From Bacteroidota bacterium (GTDB taxonomy: Bacteria > Bacteroidota > Bacteroidia > Chitinophagales > Chitinophagaceae): a stretch of 48,757 bases of DNA. Below are positions 33,623 through 42,753 of this stretch, piece by piece. The notes below the pieces were generated by a model, which was not told the origin of the DNA, made no database searches, and saw only the letters and a program-made list of their open reading frames with translations. Numbering within the stretch: the first letter of the stretch is position 1; the number at the start of each line of letters is the position of its first letter. The DNA lies in NCBI GenBank assembly GCA_947454025.1, contig CANGIZ010000007.1, positions 1-48,757 of the forward strand. The letters run 5' to 3'. Both the position numbers and the translations under genes were made by a program.

Positions 33623-34534
33623 ATGAAGAGAATAATATTAACATTTTCCATCTTAGTCCCATTTTTAAACCCTGCTTATACACAGGCATCTCAAGTTGTT
33701 GAGAAGAATATTGAAGAGACTAATTCAACTTATAGCATAAATAAGGATGTATTATATGGCGTTGACAACCAACAAAAGATGGATATCTATATCTCTAAGA
33801 ATCCAAATAAATCGAAGACCTCAAATTTTACAGTGGTGTTTTTGCATGGTGGCGGATGGTATATCAGCGATAAAACGGATGTTCAAAAATACATTCAACC
33901 GTATTTGAATAGAGGCATCAATGTGATTAATCTGAACTATCGTTTAAAGGAGGGTATAGCTACAGCATCTGAAGACTTAACTATTGCACTCAACTATCTA
34001 CAAGAAAACAATTCAATATATCATTGTAATTTAAAACAAGTGATATTATCAGGATTTTCATCTGGCGGACATATTGCGTCTTTGGTAGGTTTATCTGCAA
34101 ATAATAAATCATACCCATTCCCTCTACATAAAAAAATAAAAATTGCAGCAATTGTAAATTTTGCTGGACCAGTTGATCATCTGGATGTAGTAGAAAAAAC
34201 TTTTATGGATTGGGATATGCAAATTACAAACACAATAAATGTAAAAGATATTGGAAATGCGATGTTCCCTTCAAATGGTTACGTGTCTAAAGATTCAATT
34301 ACAAGTTTAGAACCTATAACATATTTTGATAAAAATGATCCTCCATTCTTTTTATGGCATGGCGGTAATGATGATCAAATAATTCCATCTACGTTTGTAG
34401 AATTTATTGACTTAATTAAAAAAGATAGCAAAAAAAATATAGAAGTATTTGAACAAAATTATTATCACTCACCAAAACCTTTAGAACTTAAAGAGGCATA
34501 TGAGAAAATATTTGCTTTTATAGATCAATTATAA
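33623..34534 (+). CDS. Exported carboxylesterase-type alpha/beta hydrolase
   Basis: This 303-residue protein has an N-terminal signal (MKRIILTFSILVPFLNPAYT) and the HGGG oxyanion signature of the hormone-sensitive-lipase/BD-FAE type: VVFLHGGGWYISD. The nucleophile is in ILSGFSSGGHIASL, the acid in WHGGNDDQIIP, and the His in EQNYYHSPKPLE. ATG at 33623 was preferred to the in-frame ATG at 33560 for the signal peptide. It diverges from the hydrolase at 33463 and is followed after 19 bp by the first of two MEVHHPH genes. Confidence 0.85.
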   Translation: MKRIILTFSILVPFLNPAYTQASQVVEKNIEETNSTYSINKDVLYGVDNQQKMDIYISKNPNKSKTSNFTVVFLHGGGWYISDKTDVQKYIQPYLNRGINVINLNYRLKEGIATASEDLTIALNYLQENNSIYHCNLKQVILSGFSSGGHIASLVGLSANNKSYPFPLHKKIKIAAIVNFAGPVDHLDVVEKTFMDWDMQITNTINVKDIGNAMFPSNGYVSKDSITSLEPITYFDKNDPPFFLWHGGNDDQIIPSTFVEFIDLIKKDSKKNIEVFEQNYYHSPKPLELKEAYEKIFAFIDQL

Positions 34535-34553
34535 TAAAATAATAATTACCATA

Positions 34554-35345
34554 ATGGAAGTACATCACCCACACCACCCGACACATAAAAAGAAATGGTC
34601 GGAATATCTTTTAGAATTCTTCATGTTATTTTTGGCGGTTACTTTAGGTTTTTTTGCTGAAAATATAAGGGAGCATTTTGTAGAAAAAAATAAAGCTATA
34701 TTAAATGTCCAAAATCTATATAAAGATCTCAAAGACGATTCTCTTAATTATGTTATTCAAGTTAATAATAGAAACAAACAAGATTCTTGTTTTGAAATAA
34801 TAAGTAATCTATATGATGAGAAAAAAATAGAATTTGAAATTCCTACATTGTATGCAGCACATTCTTATATTTTGTATAGAAATGTACCAAAAATGAACAC
34901 AACAGCGTTAGATCAAATCAAGAACTCAGGTTCTTTAAATTTTATAGAAGATGAAATATTAAAAAATGAAATTCAAAGTTATGCAAATGATGCAGTTTAT
35001 CTAAAAACACGTGAGCAAAGAGAGTTTGGCTATATAGATAGAATGTTAGATCCCATCACTACAAAAAATTTTCAATATAGATTTTATCAAAAAGTTAGCT
35101 CTTATGAAAATTTTGAAATTAATAATAACAAAATTGTATTAAAGATTGAAGTTCCTAAAAATCTAAAATTAGTTAATCAGAGTAAGTTTGACTGGGATAA
35201 TTATTTTTCAATTTTAGCTATGTTGAAAACCATTAGAAATTCTACTGACCATAGTTACACAATACCTGTGCAAAATAAATGTAATAAGTTATTAGGGCTA
35301 GTAAGAAACTATTTAATTGAAAATAACGCACTAATAAAAAAATAA
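34554..35345 (+). CDS. Membrane-anchored variable protein, copy 2 (MEVHHPH family)
   Basis: This 263-residue protein shares MEVHHPHHPTHKKKWSEYLL and the following membrane helix (FFMLFLAVTLGFFAENIREH) with the genes at 28590 and 35349. The first 47 bases are identical to those of copy 3. The remaining about 215 residues are different and mostly helical (VQNLYKDLKDDSLNYVIQVN; LKNEIQSYANDAVYLKTREQ). The function is unknown. The next copy starts 3 bp after its stop, so this pair is one transcription unit. Confidence 0.75.
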   Translation: MEVHHPHHPTHKKKWSEYLLEFFMLFLAVTLGFFAENIREHFVEKNKAILNVQNLYKDLKDDSLNYVIQVNNRNKQDSCFEIISNLYDEKKIEFEIPTLYAAHSYILYRNVPKMNTTALDQIKNSGSLNFIEDEILKNEIQSYANDAVYLKTREQREFGYIDRMLDPITTKNFQYRFYQKVSSYENFEINNNKIVLKIEVPKNLKLVNQSKFDWDNYFSILAMLKTIRNSTDHSYTIPVQNKCNKLLGLVRNYLIENNALIKK

Positions 35346-35348
35346 ATA

Positions 35349-36122
35349 ATGGAAGTACATCACCCACACCACCCGACACATAAAAAGAAATGGTCAGAAT
35401 ATCTTTTAGAATTTTTTATGTTATTCTTAGCGGTGACGCTTGGTTTTTTTGCTGAAAACGTAAGAGAAACAATCAATAAGAATGAAAGTGAAATTGAGAC
35501 AATTATTATATTAAAGCAAAACCTAGCAAAAGACACATCCAGACTAAATTATTTAACTAACGAGTATATAAATACTTACGAATCTTGGGTTGATTCATCT
35601 CATTTCTATGTTGATAATTTTAAACCAAAAGGGAATGAAAGAATAATTACAAGAGCCCTGTTTAATGCTACTTCTTGGCAAACTTTTTATCCGGCTGAAT
35701 TTGCTAATAATCTGATTCAAAATTCAGAAGCAATGAATTTATTGAAAAATAAGTCTTTAAAATCAGAATTGCTAAACTACGCATCATTGCTAAAGCATTA
35801 TGCTGAATACGGAAAATTTGTGATCAACACTTGTCAAGACGTTGATACTTCATTCACTCATTTATCTTATCCAAAAGACATTAGAGTAATTATTGATAAA
35901 CTAGCTGTCAGCCCTTCTCACTTTTTATCAATAAATGATATCCCTGAACATTTAATTTTCAAAACATATGAGAAAAAAGAGTTTGTACATTATTTAGAAA
36001 AATTAGACAACGCTGATTTTAAACTAAAAGACATCAACTTAACTTATCTTGAATTACTAGATGAATCAAAAATGCTTTTGAAAATTATTGATAAGGAATA
36101 CCCAGATTTAAAAGAGGAATAA
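35349..36122 (+). CDS. Membrane-anchored variable protein, copy 3 (MEVHHPH family)
   Basis: This 257-residue protein has the family N-terminus (MEVHHPHHPTHKKKWSEYLL, one membrane helix to about residue 42). It then continues with its own soluble part (IIILKQNLAKDTSRLNYLTN; WVDSSHFYVDNFKPKGNERI; NLIQNSEAMNLLKNKSLKSE). The last two are only loosely similar to copy 1 (KNAGGFRLI against KNKSLKSEL patterns). The N-terminal anchor is therefore conserved and the outer domain variable. It ends one base before the convergent aminopeptidase. Confidence 0.75.
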   Translation: MEVHHPHHPTHKKKWSEYLLEFFMLFLAVTLGFFAENVRETINKNESEIETIIILKQNLAKDTSRLNYLTNEYINTYESWVDSSHFYVDNFKPKGNERIITRALFNATSWQTFYPAEFANNLIQNSEAMNLLKNKSLKSELLNYASLLKHYAEYGKFVINTCQDVDTSFTHLSYPKDIRVIIDKLAVSPSHFLSINDIPEHLIFKTYEKKEFVHYLEKLDNADFKLKDINLTYLELLDESKMLLKIIDKEYPDLKEE

Positions 36123-36123
36123 A

Positions 36124-37734
36124 TTACTGAATGGTTACTGTTTTTAAATAGAAGCCCTTTGGATCAACTATTGGTGGCATTGAACTGCTAATTGTTAAAC
36201 CTTCTTTGTTTAAATTGTACTTTTCTAATTTTCCATTCACTAAAATATCCAAAGGCAAATCCATAATATAATTTGTAGGTTTTATATTGTAGGTTCTATA
36301 TCCAGTTTCTTTAACATTAATTTCAATGGTTTTTGTTGTCCTTAAATAAAAATCAAAAAATGGTTTTAAAGAATGCCCAGTAGCTGTGCTAAATAATTCT
36401 TCAACATCTTTTGAAGTCACAAAATTGTCATAAGTGTATTTAGGATCTGTTGCTAATTTTTTGATGGTTGGGAAAAATATTTCATCTCCTACTACATATC
36501 TTAAACTATGCATAAAAAATGCACCTTTGGTGTAAATGTCATTGCCAGCATAGGTTTCATCTTCAGATAATTCATCACCACCTACCATTGGCTTTTTATA
36601 CTTAATGCTTCTTTTCCATGCTGCTATAATTTTATCATAGGCCTCTTGACCACCTAAATCATAATGGGCTAACCCCTCGGCATAAGTTCCAATACCTTCC
36701 TGTATCCACATATGGGCCCAATCTTTATTGGTTACCTTATTCGCCCACCACTCATGCGCGTATTCGTGAAATAAATTATCAGAGTAGGCTTCAGTACCAA
36801 TTATTTTATACTCAAACTTATTATTAAAAGTAATCATAGTTTGATGCTCCATTCCAGAATTGGGCACTTCTGCAACACCAATCTTTTCTTTAAACCATGG
36901 ATACTCTCCAAAATATTTTTCTAATATTTTAGTATCTCTAATTTTAGTGGCAATTACTTTTTTAGCATGCATCGTATCTTCCTCTAAAACATAAAATTCT
37001 ATTGGAACTATATTTCCATTTATTGTTGTGTAAGCATCTTTTGCCACTTTATATTTTCCAATATTAAATACTACACAATAATTACTAATTGTATAATTCG
37101 TTTTCCAATGAAAGGTCGATTTATTTTTTTGATGGGTAGTTTTTTGTAATAAGCCAGGACCCGCAACTATCAAGCCTTTTGGAACAGTAATATGCATGTC
37201 TACCCCTTCGTTGGGTTCATCACTTGGATGATCTTTGCAAGGAAAATACATTCTGCCACCTTCTTTTTGAATATTAATCGAAACCCAATCATTGCCGCTG
37301 CTGTCTTTAGACCATGTAAATCCTCCTAACCATGGTGGCTTCACCGCAACAGGTGGCACACCGCCATAATGAATATCCACTAATTGCTTACCGGCTTTGA
37401 AAACCTCAGTGGTGGTTATAAAAATCTTATCGTCTTTTTGCTCAAAAGCAACAGTTTTCTTGTTTACTTGAATTTTACTCACTTTTAATAAATGTACCAG
37501 GTCTAATAAAATGGTATCAGTTGGTTTAGATAAATTCAAGCTAACCACAGTATTCCCTTGAATGGATTTATTAGTAATATCCACATCAAGGCTTATATCA
37601 TAATGACGAATATCCATAATTGCTTGCAAGGGCTTTAATTTCCCACCCGAAGACAAATAAGTAAGGTCTTCTTGTTTTTGGGAAAAAAGAATTGAAGACA
37701 AAAGCAGGCATGCTATGGTTATTGTTGATTTCAT
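36124..37734 (-). CDS. M1-family metallo-aminopeptidase, exported
   Basis: This 536-residue zinc peptidase has a signal peptide (STITIACLLLSSILFSQ), the M1 N-terminal beta domain, the exopeptidase motif GMEHQTMITF in place of GAMEN, and the zinc site HEYAHEWW with the third ligand Glu 19 residues later (WIQEGIGTYAEGL). It is shorter than classical ERAP-type enzymes because the C-terminal domain is missing, as in many Bacteroidota M1 proteins. It trims peptides outside the inner membrane. The second Met (MKSTIT, 37734) is taken as start. Confidence 0.9.
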   Translation of the reverse strand: MKSTITIACLLLSSILFSQKQEDLTYLSSGGKLKPLQAIMDIRHYDISLDVDITNKSIQGNTVVSLNLSKPTDTILLDLVHLLKVSKIQVNKKTVAFEQKDDKIFITTTEVFKAGKQLVDIHYGGVPPVAVKPPWLGGFTWSKDSSGNDWVSINIQKEGGRMYFPCKDHPSDEPNEGVDMHITVPKGLIVAGPGLLQKTTHQKNKSTFHWKTNYTISNYCVVFNIGKYKVAKDAYTTINGNIVPIEFYVLEEDTMHAKKVIATKIRDTKILEKYFGEYPWFKEKIGVAEVPNSGMEHQTMITFNNKFEYKIIGTEAYSDNLFHEYAHEWWANKVTNKDWAHMWIQEGIGTYAEGLAHYDLGGQEAYDKIIAAWKRSIKYKKPMVGGDELSEDETYAGNDIYTKGAFFMHSLRYVVGDEIFFPTIKKLATDPKYTYDNFVTSKDVEELFSTATGHSLKPFFDFYLRTTKTIEINVKETGYRTYNIKPTNYIMDLPLDILVNGKLEKYNLNKEGLTISSSMPPIVDPKGFYLKTVTIQ

Positions 37735-37798
37735 ACACATTCGTTTAGCTTATGAATTTAAGAAAATTATTCTAAAGGGGTAGGATATTAAATCATAG

Positions 37799-38152
37799 AA
37801 GCACAGCAATACTTCCAAAAAAGACTTTATTGGGACTTGGCATTTAGTAAGCATCAGCGATAAATTTGCTGATAAAGGTGTAATCATTTACAGCCCTGAT
37901 GGTCAAATGTCGGCAATATTGAGTAATAAGGATAGTATGGTGGTTGGCTATAGCGGAAAATATGAGATCAATCTTAATGAGTCCTATGTCAAACACTTTA
38001 GAGATTTTTATACCACGCTTCCATATCCTGTTGAAACAAAAAATCCTATTTTTATACGAGATTTTTCATTTAGCAACAACAAACAAACACTAATACTAAA
38101 ACCTAGAGAAGAAAAGGGATTAGAATTGGTTTGGGAAAAGGTAAATAATTAA
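37799..38152 (+). pseudogene. 5'-truncated lipocalin-like gene
   Basis: Reading in the frame of a later ATG (37907), the open frame extends upstream to a TAG at 37796 and encodes GTWHLVSISDKFADKGVIIY-SPDGQMSAIL, the conserved opening of lipocalin-like proteins. No usable start codon or signal peptide lies before it; ATG 37907 falls inside the first beta strands. The remainder (KYEINLNESYVKHFRDFY ... LELVWEKV) completes a plausible beta-barrel. It looks like a gene that lost its 5' end; use of an ATT start is the alternative. Its TAA overlaps the next ATG. Confidence 0.6.
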
Positions 38153-38652
38153 TGAATTTAAGACTGGCCAACATAAATGAGGCGGATGCTATTTGGGATA
38201 TTTTACAAGATGCAATTGTACAAAGAAAGAATGATGGAAGTGATCAATGGCAAAATGGATATCCAAATAAACAAACGGTTATAGATGATATAACAAAAGG
38301 ATTAGGTTACGTACTTGTTGAAAAGGACCAAATTATTGCGTATGCTGCAATTATATTTGGCGAAGAGCCAACCTATAAAGAAATTAAAGGAAAATGGTTG
38401 TCCGATAAGCCCTATGCTGCAATTCATCGTGTAGCTACTTCTGAAGTGCACAAAGGAAAAGGCATAGCTACTCAACTATTTTTAATGATTGAACTTCTTT
38501 GTTTGAGTAAGAATACATTTAGCATTAAAGTAGATACTAATTTCGACAACAAGCAAATGCTTCGTATTCTTGAAAAACTGAATTATACGTATTGCGGAGA
38601 CATCTTTTTTAGTGGTGCATCCAGGATGGCTTTTGAAAAATTACTTAAATAG
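38152..38652 (+). CDS. GNAT-family N-acetyltransferase
   Basis: This 166-residue protein is a typical GNAT: MNLRLANINEADAIWDILQD at the start, YVLVEKDQIIAYAAIIFGEE for the central strands, and the acetyl-CoA loop HRVATSEVHKGKGIATQLF at about 100-118. The C-terminus ends LNYTYCGDIFFSGASRMAFE. Substrate is unknown. It starts on the overlapping TAATG of the damaged lipocalin-like gene and ends 8 bp inside the convergent desaturase gene. Confidence 0.88.
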   Translation: MNLRLANINEADAIWDILQDAIVQRKNDGSDQWQNGYPNKQTVIDDITKGLGYVLVEKDQIIAYAAIIFGEEPTYKEIKGKWLSDKPYAAIHRVATSEVHKGKGIATQLFLMIELLCLSKNTFSIKVDTNFDNKQMLRILEKLNYTYCGDIFFSGASRMAFEKLLK

Positions 38653-39385
38653 CTTTTATAGGAATGAGTTTGATCATTCCTATTTTATTGAATACTTTAA
38701 TAATAGGATAGACAGGATCCACCTCCCACCATTTTGCAGCAAAATTAGGTCTTGCGCCCGCATGATGATGATTGTTTTGAAACAATTCTCCCAACATTAA
38801 AAAGTCAATTATCAAGGTATTTTTAGACTGGTCTTTCTCTTCAGGAAAATTTCTATATCCATATTTATGCCCAGCCCAGTTCACGATTGCTCCTTGTATA
38901 GGGCCAATTAAAAAGTGTATAGGCAATAATAAAAACATCCACCAATGGGTTGCAAAACAAATATAAAATGTGATATACAATGCAGCAAAGAATAACCTTG
39001 TAGCATTGTGATCAGCTATTTTATCAATAGTTGGATATACTGGGAAATTCTTGTCAAACTTAGGTTCTACTTCGATCGTGCCTGTTAATACGCCGTTATA
39101 AATTTTTCGGGTATGCATCATCATTGTAAATGCTTCCTTAAAAAAATGAGGAGTATGTGGATCTTGTTCAGTGTCACTATATGCATGATGCATTCTATGT
39201 AAAATGGCATAGGCACGTGCATTTAAATACGAAGAGCCTTGTGTGATCCAAGTGAACATGTACCAAAATTTCTCCCAAAATGGAGACATGGTAAACATTT
39301 TATGCGCAGAATATCGATGTAAGTAAAAAGTTTGGCCAAACAAAGACAAATACCAATGCAACAAAAGAAAAATCAAAATTGCCAT
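38645..39385 (-). CDS. Acyl-lipid/acyl-CoA desaturase (delta-9 type)
   Basis: This 246-residue membrane enzyme introduces a double bond into fatty acyl chains. It has three His clusters: HRYSAH (HxxxxH), HRMHHAYSD (HxxHH) and FQNNHHHAG (third box, with Gln at the position of the first His). Four membrane helices surround them. It is the last gene of the leftward light-related cluster; membrane fluidity adjustment in the light or cold is a plausible reason for its place (inference). It converges with the GNAT gene and overlaps it by 8 bp at the stops. Confidence 0.88.
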   Translation of the reverse strand: MAILIFLLLHWYLSLFGQTFYLHRYSAHKMFTMSPFWEKFWYMFTWITQGSSYLNARAYAILHRMHHAYSDTEQDPHTPHFFKEAFTMMMHTRKIYNGVLTGTIEVEPKFDKNFPVYPTIDKIADHNATRLFFAALYITFYICFATHWWMFLLLPIHFLIGPIQGAIVNWAGHKYGYRNFPEEKDQSKNTLIIDFLMLGELFQNNHHHAGARPNFAAKWWEVDPVYPIIKVFNKIGMIKLIPIKAI

Positions 39386-39461
39386 TATAAAATTTTAGAT
39401 GGCGAATTTACCTTAGTTCAATTATATCTCAATCTTTTGTTTAATTAATTGGTTAAAATTA

Positions 39462-40595
39462 TTAACGCTGGCACTTTTTCCAAAAACTAGAAAAAGATGG
39501 GAAATAACCTGTGACTCCGGGGAACAACCATTCACGCTGATCTTTTATACCTGGGTAATGTTCAAATAAGGGATGTTCTTTGGAAATAATTGCCTCCCTT
39601 ATTGCCATCCCCTTTTCCTCGTAAAGTGCTTTGATTGCATCCATTTCACCTACAACTATTTGAATATTTTGTATGTTTTTTGAAAGGGCAATTATAAAAT
39701 TTAAAACGTTTTCACTAACGGGGTAATTTGCAAAATGAGATGACTCTAGTAATAATACCCTATTGACATTTTCATTTTTTCTCCACTTTGGATCTAAATT
39801 ATAGGAATTATAAATGAGGGTAGGTTTTGTTACATCTATCTTTGGCAGTTCAGTTATTGGTAGCTTAGTGGTTAATTGCAAATTACTTGTTGCTATTAAT
39901 GTATTAGGCACTTGCATATCAATTATTTCTTCATAGGAGGTATCCATAAAAGTATCTAGCTGATTAGTGTGCGTATACTTATTAATATTTTCTTGATTGC
40001 AATAATATTTTTTTGAAGAAAACGCACCAGCAACCCATTGCCAGCTACAATTGTTACTTGCCATATCCCCGTCTAATAAATGATAATACATCCACTTAGC
40101 GGGTTGCTCCCAATGCGCTTTGCCAATATTACAAGCAATAGCAGCCAAATACATTCTAATATGATTATGTGCATAACCACCATCGTATAAATGTTGGATT
40201 TGTTCGTCAATCACTTGAATTCCGGTGAATGCTTCTAATAAGGCAGTCGGCATTTTATGATGTTGAACATCGGGTTGTGCTTGTTTTAAATCTTTCCAAA
40301 TTAATTCTTTTTTTGCTTGCCATACACGCTGGAAATATTCACGCCATGCCAATTCTTGAATTAATTTTTCACTTTGGAATGAGGAGAACCCATTTTTTAA
40401 AACTGCATCTCGCACTTGCTTTACCGAAATGACCCCCCTTGATATATAGGGAGATAGATACGTAACATGTCCATTTAAAAAATTGCTCGACTTTGCATAT
40501 TGCTCCGGATGGATCTTATTGATTTTATCAACAATAGATGCATAATCTGTAGGAAATAGATTTTTGTTAAACTTTTGCATAAGGAAGTCGGTCAA
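39462..40595 (-). CDS. Photolyase/cryptochrome-like FAD protein with the FAD domain first
   Basis: This 377-residue protein lacks the usual N-terminal Rossmann-like domain and starts directly with the FAD-binding part: LSPYISRGVISVKQVRD, LAWREYFQRVW, then AHNHIRMYLAAIA at about 140 and LDGDMASNNCSWQWVAGAFS at about 170-190. The final about 150 residues (VNRVLLLESSHFANY, NIQIVVGEMDAIKALY) look like an alpha/beta domain, so the order seems permuted. It likely binds FAD and senses or uses blue light; repair activity is uncertain. It overlaps the flavin reductase gene by 29 bp (14 bp if Met6 is used). Confidence 0.8.
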   Translation of the reverse strand: MTDFLMQKFNKNLFPTDYASIVDKINKIHPEQYAKSSNFLNGHVTYLSPYISRGVISVKQVRDAVLKNGFSSFQSEKLIQELAWREYFQRVWQAKKELIWKDLKQAQPDVQHHKMPTALLEAFTGIQVIDEQIQHLYDGGYAHNHIRMYLAAIACNIGKAHWEQPAKWMYYHLLDGDMASNNCSWQWVAGAFSSKKYYCNQENINKYTHTNQLDTFMDTSYEEIIDMQVPNTLIATSNLQLTTKLPITELPKIDVTKPTLIYNSYNLDPKWRKNENVNRVLLLESSHFANYPVSENVLNFIIALSKNIQNIQIVVGEMDAIKALYEEKGMAIREAIISKEHPLFEHYPGIKDQREWLFPGVTGYFPSFSSFWKKCQR

Positions 40596-41181
40596 TTCTA
40601 TTTGATGTATGATAACTATCTAATCCAGTACAGGAGATAGTGCCCGCTTTTTCAATATCTAAATATCCATCTTCTTGCAAACAATTTTCAGGAAAATATA
40701 AGTTTTTAATTTCACCAATAATCAAGATGGTATTGTTTATTGTTAGATCGATTCTTTGTTTGAATTCAACTTCTAATTGCACATTACTTTCCTTTACAAA
40801 GGGTGCTTTACAACCATTCTTATACTCTGTTGTTAACCCTGTAGCATCAAATTCTGAAATTTCCTTAGGATATCTAGCAGAAGTTTGATGCGCTTGTTTA
40901 TATATATTTTCATTCAAATGATTCAGCGTGTAAGCACCCGTCTCTAAAATATTAGATAAAGTATGGCGTTCAACCGAATCAGGTCGCATAATAAAACTAA
41001 TTAGTGGAGGGCTAGCTCCAATATGCACAATAGAAGTAATAATTGCCAAGTTAGTTTGACTGTTCGTATCGATTGTTCCAATTAAACAAACGCTTTTAAA
41101 ACCTCCAACACTATTTATTAAATGTGCTCGCTTTCGTTGTTCCATTGCGAGTAAATCAGACTCTGAAATTTGAATTTTCAT
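40567..41181 (-). CDS. Flavin reductase-like FMN-binding split-barrel protein
   Basis: This 204-residue protein has the flavin reductase split-barrel fold: CLIGTIDTNSQTNLAIITSI for the FMN-binding strands, ASPPLISFIMRPDSVERHTL and SNILETGAYTLNHLNENIYK. It would bind FMN or reduce free flavin. It lies between two photolyase-like genes, 8 bp after the first and overlapping the second, so it may supply reduced flavin to them (inference). Length and motifs match the Bacteroidota members of the family. Confidence 0.87.
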   Translation of the reverse strand: MKIQISESDLLAMEQRKRAHLINSVGGFKSVCLIGTIDTNSQTNLAIITSIVHIGASPPLISFIMRPDSVERHTLSNILETGAYTLNHLNENIYKQAHQTSARYPKEISEFDATGLTTEYKNGCKAPFVKESNVQLEVEFKQRIDLTINNTILIIGEIKNLYFPENCLQEDGYLDIEKAGTISCTGLDSYHTSNRIDRLPYAKV

Positions 41182-41189
41182 AAATTATT

Positions 41190-42674
41190 TTATTGATCTA
41201 ATGCATTTAAAAAGTCATTAGCATATTTTAAATGCGATTGTTGTTTTTCGGGACTCATTTTGTCGAAAGTATGTACCAGCATGCCTATCCTCGGATTGCT
41301 TAAGAAAAATGATCCATGCTCATGCATAAAGCGCCAAAATAATCCATCCCAAACGGGTTGCCATTCTCCTTTTTCATAGTCGCTCATTTTCATTAAATAA
41401 TTGCTACCACTTATATAGGGCTTGGTTGTCATTAACCCTCCGTCGGCAAACTGCGTCATTCCATAAACATTAGGTACCATTACCCAATCATAGGCATCAA
41501 TAAACATTTCCATAAACCACTTATATACTTCGTTAGAATCGAACTCGCATAATAGCATAAAGTTTCCTAATACCATCAGTCTTTCAATATGATGACAGTA
41601 GCCAGTTTCTAAAACTTTTTTTATCGTAATATCAATAGGTGCAATGCCTGTGGTACCGGTCCAAAAACTTGATGGAATTTTTCTGGTGAACTTCCAGTAA
41701 TTGGTTGTCCTTTGTTTTGTTCCTTCTCGCTCATAAACGATCCTGATAAATTCGCGCCATCCCATTATTTGTCTAATAAATCCTTCTAATGAATTTAAAG
41801 GGATAGATTTTTTTTCTGCATACCCAATAGCAGCATCTATAATTTGTTGCGGATTAATTAACCCTATATTCAACATTGGAGATAGTAATGAATGATGCAA
41901 CACGGGTTCTTTAGCAACTATGGCATCTTCATAAATACCAAATTTTTCAAATCTTTGTTCTAAAAATTCATGAAGCCATTTTTCAGTATCAGTATAATTG
42001 ATTACAAATAAATTTGAACCATTTGCCGATCCATAATTATCCGGAAAATGTTTTTGTATATATGTTCTTGCTTCCTCAATAAAATTGTCATCTGGAACCA
42101 TTGACAATTTTGGAGGTAACTCTTTTTTAGGATATTTAGCTCTATTGTCCGCGTCATAAGTCCACTTACCGCCAACTGGCTTTCCATCTTTATCCAATAA
42201 AATATTTCTTTGCTTTCTTTGCGAAGTGTAAAAATCAGTCTGGAAATACATTTTTTTTTTAGAAAAATGAGGTGCTACTTCGTTAAGGGTATTTAAGAAA
42301 TTAGGGGTTTCATAAACCACTAGTTTAATTTTATTTTTATTGCAGCAATCCGTAAGTTTTTTTAATATCCAATTGTCTACAGGATCTACAATATGTAATT
42401 CTTGTACATTATTTGAGTGAAGTTCATCTATAAGCACTTCTAGTTTATTTTGTAATGCTATCGTATCTATATACTGAACCTCGTATCCTAGGTTTTTTAA
42501 ATAACTTTCAAAAAACTTCATACTAGCCCTATGCATGACTAGTTTTTGTTTATGAAATTGATATTGCTTAAAATAATGCCATTCTTCCAACAAATAAACT
42601 GGTCTGTCAATTGCAATAGCTGGATGATTTTTAAATAATTGATTAGGGAATACTATTGAGGCTTTATTGGACAT
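41190..42674 (-). CDS. FeS-BCP/CryPro-type photolyase homologue, cluster cysteines missing
   Basis: This 494-residue protein belongs to the bacterial (6-4) photolyase/cryptochrome family (PhrB type). It starts with the DUF523-like Rossmann part ASIVFPNQLFKNHPAIAID, then FIRQIMGWREFIRIVYE, YCHHIERLMVLGNFMLL, AYDWVMVPNVYGMTQFADGG and LMTTKPYISGSNYLMKMSDY. Family members with an iron-sulfur cluster use a CxxC just after this; here residues 433-447 read YEKGEWQPVWDGLFW, without Cys, and no Cys follows about residue 376. FAD binding should remain. It is followed at 8 bp by the flavin reductase. Confidence 0.85.
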   Translation of the reverse strand: MSNKASIVFPNQLFKNHPAIAIDRPVYLLEEWHYFKQYQFHKQKLVMHRASMKFFESYLKNLGYEVQYIDTIALQNKLEVLIDELHSNNVQELHIVDPVDNWILKKLTDCCNKNKIKLVVYETPNFLNTLNEVAPHFSKKKMYFQTDFYTSQRKQRNILLDKDGKPVGGKWTYDADNRAKYPKKELPPKLSMVPDDNFIEEARTYIQKHFPDNYGSANGSNLFVINYTDTEKWLHEFLEQRFEKFGIYEDAIVAKEPVLHHSLLSPMLNIGLINPQQIIDAAIGYAEKKSIPLNSLEGFIRQIMGWREFIRIVYEREGTKQRTTNYWKFTRKIPSSFWTGTTGIAPIDITIKKVLETGYCHHIERLMVLGNFMLLCEFDSNEVYKWFMEMFIDAYDWVMVPNVYGMTQFADGGLMTTKPYISGSNYLMKMSDYEKGEWQPVWDGLFWRFMHEHGSFFLSNPRIGMLVHTFDKMSPEKQQSHLKYANDFLNALDQ

Positions 42675-42753
42675 ATATTGTATTTAAACTACCTAAATAA
42701 CAATATCATTTTCAAATTGTTGTCAATAAATTATAAAATTAATTTTAATAGCC

